DNA of 5,635 nucleotides from Bacteriovoracaceae bacterium UBA2394 (GTDB lineage: Bacteria; Bdellovibrionota; UBA2394), in NCBI GenBank assembly GCA_002343335.1, contig DDSI01000108.1, positions 1 to 5,635 of the forward strand. The letters run 5' to 3'. Both the position numbers and the translations under genes were made by a program. How positions within the stretch are numbered: the stretch's first letter is position 1; each line of letters begins with the position of its first letter. Positions 1 to 4,818 of the stretch are shown here, piece after piece. The notes under the pieces are model-generated. The model searched no databases and had not been told where the DNA came from. It worked only from the letters and a program-made list of their open reading frames with translations.

Positions 1-266
1 GGGCCCACACTGGTCAAAATATTTCGATAAACGCTCCCCTTGTTTGCTTCAAAGGTTTGATCTTCGGTTTTGAGTCCATAGGATTGAAATTGAGAACGGA
101 TGTAATCTGCTGAAGCGTCTAACGACTTCACGTTCTCAAAGTTTCGCGGAGGGTTAGCTCCAGCAAGCTTTCGGACATGCGCTTCTAAATTTTCGGGAAG
201 GTCTTGAATAAGAGCCGTGAGGGCCAAAGTAGTCATCAACATGATGCCTACGCTAGCGACTCTCAA
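1..266 (-). CDS. M28 family aminopeptidase, N-terminal part (cut by window edge)
   Basis: This is the 5' end of a leftward gene that runs off the window; about 88 codons are visible. The segment from about residue 28 (EAHVRKLAG, then PPRNF, then SLDASADYIRSQF, then YGLKTEDQTFEA, then VYRNILTSVGP) follows the usual opening of M28 zinc peptidases: a helix, a conserved Arg, an 'aa-YI' helix, a G-strand, then 'rNi' before the catalytic domain. The metal ligands lie beyond the edge, so activity cannot be judged. Residues 2-20 (Arg, then about 18 mostly hydrophobic residues) look like a signal peptide or anchor, which favours the TTG start at 266. That start has only an adjacent AGGAA; ATGs at 242 and 236 are alternatives. 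A stop at 270-272 limits extension. It follows the desaturase gene by 30 nt on the same strand, so co-transcription is likely. Family assignment rests on pattern memory, not a search. Confidence 0.72.
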   Translation of the reverse strand, partial: MRVASVGIMLMTTLALTALIQDLPENLEAHVRKLAGANPPRNFENVKSLDASADYIRSQFQSYGLKTEDQTFEANKGSVYRNILTSVG

Positions 267-296
267 TTCCTAAGAGCGAGTGGTTTTATTGACAGT

Positions 297-1211
297 TTAG
301 GTTCCAAAGCGTGAACGCAAAGAGTCGAATTTTTCTTGCGCACGTTCTTGAGCGGTGAGGGCCAGCGTTTTCCAATCGACCTTTGTTTCAAGAGCGCCGG
401 CTTCCAAAAGGCTTTTTCTTTTTTTCCAATAAACTTCCTCATAGCGGTACCAAGCGATGGAGGGAGAGAGATGGTGAACGATGTGATAAGCATGCATTTG
501 CGACAGCCATGACCAAACCGGATTTCCGACGTAGTTTCTCGAATTGTCATAGCGCCCTTGGCGATTGTGAGGAGTGTGAGGAATATAATCGAAGACAATC
601 ATGACACAGACGGTTCCCAGAAAAACGGGGAGCGTCCAGATGATGAGCACATGTTCTAAGAATCCAAAAACGATCGAACTTGCATAAATTCCCATCACGA
701 TGACATAGGGAAAATAGGTCGCCACCGGATTTGTTCGTAAATGATCCAAGTTTTTCTTCCAGAAAAATTCAATGTAGTGGAACAAAAATAGACCAATCTT
801 AAGGATGAGACTGATGCTCATTTTTCCCGCCGCTCCATAGTCCGGATCTTTCTCGGGATGATTGGTATGGGCGTGATGTTGATGGTGGATGAGCACAAAT
901 TGATAAAATGATCCGTGCATGATGATGCCACTCAAGTAACCGAGCAGATGGTTCATCCGGACATTCGAACGGATAATATTTTTATGCGAAGCTTCGTGAA
1001 TGACGGTGAATCCTAAATAGACGGCAATGGCATTGAGAAGAATCCAAAGAGGGGCCGTGAGGATGGGTAAGAAAATATAGGCGACAGTAGAGAGCGCAAA
1101 GAGGCAATAGGTAAACAAAGCGAGCAAGAAAGTCGGCCATTCAATCGGTCGGCGACTGACATCGTCGAAGCGAACCGGCAACTTTGATGAGTTTATATTT
1201 GCCCGATCCAT
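297..1211 (-). CDS. Membrane fatty-acid desaturase / CrtR-type carotenoid hydroxylase
   Basis: A 304-residue integral membrane di-iron oxygenase. The three histidine clusters of the family are present: HEASH at 72-76, HHQHH at 109-113 (continuing AHTNHPEKDPD), and HIVHH at 243-247, with an extra PHTPH at 211-215. Hydrophobic segments near 26-70, 133-150, 166-184 and 188-210 fit a desaturase fold in the inner membrane. Family members use O2 and an electron donor to desaturate or hydroxylate acyl chains or carotenoid rings. The block QHHAHTN.PEKDPD and the C-terminal HHLSPSIAWYRYEE resemble CrtR-type beta-carotene hydroxylases as much as acyl-lipid desaturases, so the substrate is open. No carotenoid gene is visible nearby. 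A strong AGGAGG lies 8 nt before the ATG. The gene appears intact and probably leads a leftward operon with the M28 peptidase. Confidence 0.9.
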   Translation of the reverse strand: MDRANINSSKLPVRFDDVSRRPIEWPTFLLALFTYCLFALSTVAYIFLPILTAPLWILLNAIAVYLGFTVIHEASHKNIIRSNVRMNHLLGYLSGIIMHGSFYQFVLIHHQHHAHTNHPEKDPDYGAAGKMSISLILKIGLFLFHYIEFFWKKNLDHLRTNPVATYFPYVIVMGIYASSIVFGFLEHVLIIWTLPVFLGTVCVMIVFDYIPHTPHNRQGRYDNSRNYVGNPVWSWLSQMHAYHIVHHLSPSIAWYRYEEVYWKKRKSLLEAGALETKVDWKTLALTAQERAQEKFDSLRSRFGT

Positions 1212-1219
1212 GGCATTTG

Positions 1220-1225
1220 CCTCCT
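1220..1225 (-). promoter_or_regulatory. Ribosome binding site of the desaturase gene
   Basis: On the minus strand this reads AGGAGG, a full consensus Shine-Dalgarno sequence, with 8 nt to the ATG at 1211-1209. It is the best ribosome binding site in the window and fixes the desaturase start. Confidence 0.8.
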
Positions 1226-1261
1226 CTCTTTAAGCCCTTTTTACGTCCATTAAGCGCCTTT

Positions 1262-1290
1262 AGTATATCAGAGATCGATCTTGATCAGAA
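1262..1290 (-). promoter_or_regulatory. Candidate leftward promoter (extended -10) for desaturase-peptidase unit
   Basis: On the minus strand TGATATACT gives an extended -10 (TG, one base, then TATACT, five of six matches to consensus) at 1270-1262. A poor -35 (TTCTGA, 1290-1285) sits 17 nt upstream. A weak -35 is typical when an extended -10 is present. Transcription would begin near 1255, giving a leader of about 43 nt that contains the AGGAGG. Read by eye against the sigma-70 consensus only. Confidence 0.45.
1272..1281. promoter_or_regulatory. Perfect 10-bp palindrome, possible operator
   Basis: AGATCGATCT is its own reverse complement and is followed at once by the overlapping palindrome TGATCA (1282-1287). 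It lies between the -35 and -10 of the leftward promoter and about 35 bp upstream of the rightward -10 candidate. A repressor bound there would block leftward transcription and could also influence the aldehyde dehydrogenase gene. The regulator is not in the window and the site matches no operator I can name. Confidence 0.3.
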
Positions 1291-1294
1291 GGTC

Positions 1295-1321
1295 TTAAAG
1301 TTGCTCCAGACCGCTTAGAAT
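1295..1321 (+). promoter_or_regulatory. Weak candidate rightward promoter for aldehyde dehydrogenase
   Basis: TAGAAT at 1316-1321 matches five of six -10 bases. The best -35 options upstream (CTTAAA or TTAAAG within 1294-1300, spacing 15-16) match only three of six. It would give a leader of less than 20 nt. It is offered because a divergent gene needs a promoter in this 133-bp gap, not because the signal is strong. Confidence 0.25.
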
Positions 1322-1344
1322 GAGGCTTTTCTGTACGTCGGAAG

Positions 1345-2844
1345 ATGTCCCGGCTCATAATGACAGTCATGCGAAGGCTTCAGCATCTCATTGGAGGCGG
1401 GTGGACAAAGGGGCGTAACCCCGCTCCGGAAGCGGTCCGCACCGTGAATCGAGTATGGGATGGCGAGAAGATCGCGGAATATATCGATGCGGATAGGGCC
1501 GAGATGGAGCAGGCACTTCAGAAGGCTAAGGAGTGTCAGGTACTCGCGAGAAAAATGCCAACTTCATGCCGCATTCAGTTATTGCAGCGCATGAGCGCGC
1601 TTATTTTGGATAGAAGAGAAGAGCTCGCGCTCGCGATTTGTGACGAGGCTGGAAAGCCAATCGTTCTTTCGCGCGCTGAAGTGGAGAGAGCTGCAGCGAC
1701 TTTCTTGATCGCGGCGGATGAGACTGTTCGTTGGAGTGAGGAAGAAATATCGATTGAAAGCCCTGCTCTTCCGGCTGGCCCTTCGAGGGCAACCATGAGG
1801 CGGTGGCCGAGAGGGCCCGTTCTTGCCATTACTCCCTTCAATTTTCCGCTAAACCTCGTCGCGCACAAAGTGGCGCCGGCCCTGGCCATAGGCGCTCCGA
1901 TGGTGCTCAAACCTCCGCCCCAAACTCCTACGGCCTCCGCCATTCTTGGCGAAATCTTTCTGGAAGCAGCCCATGAAATCGATTCGTCGGCACAAATGTT
2001 GCCGCGAGCGCTACTTCAAATCGTCTTTGCGGATCCGGAAGTAGTTGCTGTTGCCGTGGAGGATAAACGAATCGCTGTCCTCAGTTTTACGGGAAGCGAC
2101 ACCGTAGGATGGATGCTTCGCGACCGGGCGAAGCAAAAGAAGGTGCTCCTAGAATTGGGTGGAAATGCTGCTGTGGTTATCGATGAGGACGCGAATTTTG
2201 AAAAGGCGGCGGCAAAATGTGCGTTCGGAGCTTTCAGCTACGCAGGGCAGCTTTGCATTTCAATTCAACGAATTTATGTGCATCACAATGTTTATAAAAA
2301 ATTTCAGAGGATGCTTCTGGAGGAAATTCAAAGACTGAAGGTGGGCGACCCGCGAGATGAAAAAGTTCTCGTAGGACCCCTCATCGATGAGCGAGCCTTC
2401 TCACGTTTGTCGGAGTGGATTGAGGAGGCCAAACAGGGGGGAGCAAAAATTTTGTATGGGGAAGGACGAACCGATCGATGTCTTCTGCCCACTCTTTTGA
2501 CGGACGTTCCTGGATCATGTCGGTTGATGCGTGAAGAGGCATTCGGACCGGTTGCCACTTTAGAGTCGGTGGATAGCTTTGAGACTGCTTTACGTCGAGT
2601 GAATGACTCCCCCTTCGGACTGCAAGCAGGAATTTTTACTCAGAATGAAGCCCACGTTCAGTTGGCGGCCGAAACTTTGGAAGTGGGGGGGATTATCGTC
2701 AATGAATCTCCGACGTTTCGATCCGATCGAATGCCTTACGGCGGAATGAAAAATTCTGGCTTAGGTCGCGAGGGAGTTTTGTACGCGATGAAAGAAATGT
2801 CAGAGACGACCGTTCTCGTGAGAGCGAGTGAGATCAGCGCCTAA
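1345..2844 (+). CDS. NAD(P)-dependent aldehyde dehydrogenase (ALDH superfamily)
   Basis: A complete 499-residue enzyme, usual length for the family, oxidising an aldehyde to its acid with NAD(P)+. Visible landmarks: the oxyanion Asn166 in TPFNFP, cofactor-binding Lys189 in VLKPPPQTP, the LSFTGSDTVG loop at 246-255, general-base Glu270 in LELGGN, nucleophile Cys304 in AGQLCISIQR, Glu398 in REEAFGP, and the closing MPYGGMKNSGLGREG at 463-477. The context AGQ-C-ISIQRIYVH resembles the lactaldehyde/ALDH21-like branch rather than betaine or retinal dehydrogenases; the substrate cannot be read from sequence. In-frame ATGs at 1345, 1360 and 1369 compete. None has a well-spaced Shine-Dalgarno (a GGAAG abuts the first), and a stop at 1321-1323 bars extension. 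Recognisable homology begins near residue 13, so all three are acceptable. Probably cytoplasmic. Its right neighbour starts 76 nt later and may have its own promoter. Confidence 0.93.
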   Translation: MSRLIMTVMRRLQHLIGGGWTKGRNPAPEAVRTVNRVWDGEKIAEYIDADRAEMEQALQKAKECQVLARKMPTSCRIQLLQRMSALILDRREELALAICDEAGKPIVLSRAEVERAAATFLIAADETVRWSEEEISIESPALPAGPSRATMRRWPRGPVLAITPFNFPLNLVAHKVAPALAIGAPMVLKPPPQTPTASAILGEIFLEAAHEIDSSAQMLPRALLQIVFADPEVVAVAVEDKRIAVLSFTGSDTVGWMLRDRAKQKKVLLELGGNAAVVIDEDANFEKAAAKCAFGAFSYAGQLCISIQRIYVHHNVYKKFQRMLLEEIQRLKVGDPRDEKVLVGPLIDERAFSRLSEWIEEAKQGGAKILYGEGRTDRCLLPTLLTDVPGSCRLMREEAFGPVATLESVDSFETALRRVNDSPFGLQAGIFTQNEAHVQLAAETLEVGGIIVNESPTFRSDRMPYGGMKNSGLGREGVLYAMKEMSETTVLVRASEISA

Positions 2845-2867
2845 CGCAATGCATTCAATTGAGCATT

Positions 2868-2880
2868 CCTTGCTCCAAGG
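2868..2880 (+). repeat. Small hairpin between aldehyde dehydrogenase and lipoprotein genes
   Basis: CCTTG-CTC-CAAGG forms a perfect 5-bp stem with a 3-nt loop. Just upstream AATGC (2848-2852) and GCATT (2863-2867) form a second possible stem with a 10-nt loop. No run of T follows either, so they are not classical terminators; they could be part of an mRNA end or regulatory structure. The first overlaps the -35 of the candidate promoter. Confidence 0.3.
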
Positions 2881-2899
2881 GAGTTAACGCTCTTACAAT
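2870..2899 (+). promoter_or_regulatory. Candidate promoter for lipoprotein-patatin pair
   Basis: TTGCTC (2870-2875, three of six matches) and TACAAT (2894-2899, five of six) are separated by 18 nt. Transcription would start near 2906, leaving a very short leader in which the AGGGGG ribosome site is almost the first transcribed sequence. Read-through from the aldehyde dehydrogenase gene is also possible, since no terminator is seen in the 76-nt gap. Confidence 0.35.
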
Positions 2900-2905
2900 A
2901 TTTTC

Positions 2906-2911
2906 AGGGGG
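2906..2911 (+). promoter_or_regulatory. Ribosome binding site deciding the lipoprotein start
   Basis: AGGGGG ends 9 nt before the ATG at 2921 but directly abuts the in-frame TTG at 2912. The spacing favours the ATG, which also gives the more typical lipoprotein signal peptide beginning MTKRT. Confidence 0.5.
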
Positions 2912-2920
2912 TTGCGACTC

Positions 2921-3517
2921 ATGACGAAGCGAACTTTGGGATTCATTTTGGCGACAATTTCATTAGCGGCCTGCGGAGATGATGATTCCACATCATCGTA
3001 CCGAGGGGTTCAAGATTTACGCCAAGTTTCATACCAATTGAAGAATCTAGAAGCGAAAGCCAAGATCGAATTTCCGAAGGGAACCCAAAACCTTCAAAAC
3101 AAAGTCGACTTTAAGCCAGGTGAATCAAAGGATTCGATTCAGCGCCTGATTGAAGATGGAAATTACGTTTTGCGCGTGAATGGACAAAAAGTGAATCTTC
3201 CCATCCTTTCGAATGGGAAAGTGGAGCGCTCTGAGACTTTAGAAAAGAATATGTCGGGGTGCAAACTGACGGGCATGTCTGATATTCGCGGGGCCATGGC
3301 AGATGTGGAGTTCAAGTTAGAGTGGAATCTGGTCGCAAAAATCGAAGGTAATAATTGCGATAATAGTGCGCGGGAAACATTCGTGAACTTTCTCAATACG
3401 GAAGTAAATAATCTCAACCTTTCGACCGTTCGAGATTTGCTGGTTTCCGCCGATCAAAACCTAAGTGAAGCGAAGGCCATAGAAATCCAAGTCAAAGTAA
3501 AGGGCGAGGGGGTTTGA
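2921..3517 (+). CDS. Small lipoprotein of unrecognised family
   Basis: A 198-residue protein from the ATG chosen by ribosome-site spacing; an in-frame TTG at 2912 would add three residues. Residues 1-18 form a classic lipoprotein signal: basic start (TKR), hydrophobic core, and lipobox LAAC with Cys18 as the acylated residue. The mature start GDDDSTSS is acidic and flexible. Asp at +3 rather than +2 does not match the simple inner-membrane retention rule, so an outer-membrane location is possible. The body mixes charged strands and helices, with two further cysteines (114 and 146) that could form a disulfide in the periplasm. I recognise no domain. The stop overlaps the patatin start in TTGA, so the two proteins are made in linked amounts. 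An accessory or partner role for the lipase is a reasonable guess but nothing in the protein proves it. Confidence 0.82.
   Translation: MTKRTLGFILATISLAACGDDDSTSSYRGVQDLRQVSYQLKNLEAKAKIEFPKGTQNLQNKVDFKPGESKDSIQRLIEDGNYVLRVNGQKVNLPILSNGKVERSETLEKNMSGCKLTGMSDIRGAMADVEFKLEWNLVAKIEGNNCDNSARETFVNFLNTEVNNLNLSTVRDLLVSADQNLSEAKAIEIQVKVKGEGV
3501..3517 (+). promoter_or_regulatory. TTGA stop/start overlap with purine-rich ribosome site
   Basis: The lipoprotein stop TGA (3515-3517) overlaps the patatin start TTG (3514-3516). Upstream AGGG (3501-3504, 9-nt spacer) and GAGG (3506-3509, 4-nt spacer) can serve as the ribosome site. In the patatin frame there is a stop at 3466-3468 and no ATG, GTG or TTG before 3514, while the conserved GGG loop lies only 10 residues downstream. 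The TTG start is therefore close to forced. Confidence 0.75.
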
Positions 3518-4581
3518 GTTCAAAGACGAGCCTTAATCTTTTAGGCGGCGGAGTCACCGGCGCCTTTTTTCACTTTGGCGCGCTTGCCGCGCTCGATGAT
3601 CATCTCAGTAAAAAAACGGTCGACCATGACGTCTTTGTTGGGACTTCCGCAGGAAGCCTCGTGGCGACATTGATGAGTCAAGGTATGCAGCCTCAGGAAT
3701 TGGTTGAGGCGGTGATGAAAGAGCATCGCGATACATTTTCAATTACCAGAAAAGATATTTACCGCTTCAGTCCGTTAGATATTGGAGGGGAAGTTCTAAA
3801 ATTCATTTATACCTTGTTTTACATCACCTACATGAAGATCCAGCACCCTGAGGAAGCGCCATCGTATTTCTGGGGGATGAAGGATTCGCTTCCTTCCGGA
3901 CTCTTTTCGATGCGTTACTACGAGAAATGGATTCGAGACATCATGGAGTCCAACAATCTTCCGCTGTTTTTTTCGCAACTAAAAAAGGAACTCTACATTC
4001 CCTCTTATGATTTAGATTCGGTGCAAAGAGTTGTATTTGGTCGAACGGGTTTGCGGCATGTTTCTTTTGCCAAGGCCATTGCAGCGTCGTCTGCGATTCC
4101 CATATTTTTTCGGCCTGTCGAAATTGAAAAGAGGCACTTTGTGGATGGAGGTCTTGGGGACACGGCGCACTTGGATATTTCAGCGGCCGCGGGAGCGAAC
4201 CTCATCATTATGATTAATCCCATGGTGCCGGTGAGAAACGATTTGGAATCCGTCAAGTTGCGAACGGTTTACTCGGATAAGGGGAGAATCGCCGAAAAGG
4301 GTCTGACTTACGTTTTCGATCAGGGGCTTCGATGTGATATCCGATTGAGAGTTCACGCTTCACTTCGGTACATGGGTTATCTATTCCCGGACGTGGATAT
4401 TCTCTTGATCGAACCCGATGAAGAGGATGCCACGATGTTTATGATTAATCCCATGGATTTTGAATCTCGAAAGCTTGCCGTAGAATACTCCTATGAATTA
4501 ACTCGGCGAAAACTGAAAGAGAATGCCGAGCTCTGGAAGACCACGCTCGATCGTCACGGCATAACGCTCGTCGGAGTGTGA
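3514..4581 (+). CDS. Patatin-like phospholipase
   Basis: A 355-residue serine hydrolase of the patatin family, which uses a Ser-Asp dyad to cleave acyl esters of lipids. The glycine-rich oxyanion loop LLGGGVTGAF is at 9-18, the nucleophile elbow GTSAG at 43-47 with Ser45, and the dyad Asp in VDGG at 210-213 (Asp211). The block AKAIAASSAIPIFFRPVEI (186-204) is also typical just before DGG. The catalytic set is complete. There is no signal peptide, so it is cytoplasmic or exported by a non-Sec route. A hydrophobic stretch at 93-108 (EVLKFIYTLFYITYMK) may touch membranes. It starts with TTG and overlaps the lipoprotein stop, indicating coupling. MINPM occurs twice (233-237, 310-314), encoded by an exact 18-bp repeat. 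No transmembrane beta-barrel or other fused domain is present. Physiological substrate unknown. Confidence 0.92.
   Translation: MSSKTSLNLLGGGVTGAFFHFGALAALDDHLSKKTVDHDVFVGTSAGSLVATLMSQGMQPQELVEAVMKEHRDTFSITRKDIYRFSPLDIGGEVLKFIYTLFYITYMKIQHPEEAPSYFWGMKDSLPSGLFSMRYYEKWIRDIMESNNLPLFFSQLKKELYIPSYDLDSVQRVVFGRTGLRHVSFAKAIAASSAIPIFFRPVEIEKRHFVDGGLGDTAHLDISAAAGANLIIMINPMVPVRNDLESVKLRTVYSDKGRIAEKGLTYVFDQGLRCDIRLRVHASLRYMGYLFPDVDILLIEPDEEDATMFMINPMDFESRKLAVEYSYELTRRKLKENAELWKTTLDRHGITLVGV
4208..4225 (+). repeat. Exact 18-bp direct repeat, copy 1 (inside patatin gene)
   Basis: TTATGATTAATCCCATGG here is identical to 4439-4456. Flanking bases differ on both sides, so the identity is exactly 18 bp. The copies are 231 bp apart, a multiple of three, and both encode MINPM in frame. 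Confidence 0.85.
4439..4456 (+). repeat. Exact 18-bp direct repeat, copy 2 (inside patatin gene)
   Basis: Second copy of the 18-bp sequence at 4208-4225, in the same reading frame, encoding MINPM at residues 310-314 of the patatin-like protein. Confidence 0.85.
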
Positions 4582-4818
4582 CGTAACCTGGATTTTGTTA
4601 CAAAACATTCACAGTTGGACGACATTTCTGGGGCCATTGTGAAGTAATAGAGCTCCGCGTCAAATCGCCAACTTTTTTTACAAACACTTTCTGCAGTGTA
4701 AGAACCCTCGCGTTCCGGCTTTCAGGGATGGAACAGTTACTGCCAACTTTTGTTCCCTCGGGTTCGGGCCTTGCCTTGCAACGACAGTCACGCAGTCATT
4801 GGAAAGGATGGGTCGCAC
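4582..4818 (+). other. Non-coding leader between patatin and PKD genes
   Basis: 237 bp with no convincing gene. It holds a TTTTGT-T-ACAAAA inverted repeat (4593-4605) and a 10-bp direct repeat GCCAACTTTT (4667-4676 and 4742-4751). A stem of ACACT/AGTGT with a 6-nt loop lies at 4684-4699. GTTCC (4712-4716) can pair with GGAAC (4730-4734), and TTGC-CTT-GCAA spans 4771-4781. A run of seven T (4673-4679) follows only a 3-bp GCG/CGC stem, so a terminator is doubtful. TTTACA at 4677-4682 is a fair -35 but has no good -10 (TAAGAA at 4699, 16-nt spacer). The region probably contains the end of the patatin transcript and the promoter and 5' leader of the next gene. It does not match a riboswitch I know. 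Confidence 0.4.
4801..4808 (+). promoter_or_regulatory. Ribosome binding site of the PKD/beta-helix gene
   Basis: GGAAAGGA, with its AAGGA core ending 10 nt before the ATG at 4819. It supports that start over the in-frame ATG at 4837, which has no purine-rich site at suitable distance. Confidence 0.5.

Noticed and set aside
263..598. Minus-strand open frame of 111 codons and the overlapping plus-strand frame at 383-604
   Set aside because: Both overlap the well-supported desaturase gene, show no domain, and have no ribosome site; they are shadows of its codon use.
1575..1943. Minus-strand open frame of 122 codons inside the aldehyde dehydrogenase
   Set aside because: It lies wholly opposite a gene with all catalytic motifs intact and has no recognisable protein pattern.
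3790..3840. Transmembrane helix in the patatin protein (residues 93-108)
   Set aside because: The hydrophobic stretch is short, carries lysines, and lies within the catalytic domain between Ser45 and Asp211, so it is more likely a buried or membrane-contacting helix than a spanning segment.
4656..4679. Possible rho-independent terminator after the patatin gene (GCG/CGC stem before seven T)
   Set aside because: The stem is only 3 bp and is separated from the T run by several bases, so it is too weak to call.
4700..4818. Possible c-di-GMP (GEMM) riboswitch or tRNA-like element (GGTTCGGGCC resembles a T-arm)
   Set aside because: The conserved GEMM blocks are absent, and no acceptor, D or anticodon arms can be drawn around the T-arm-like sequence.
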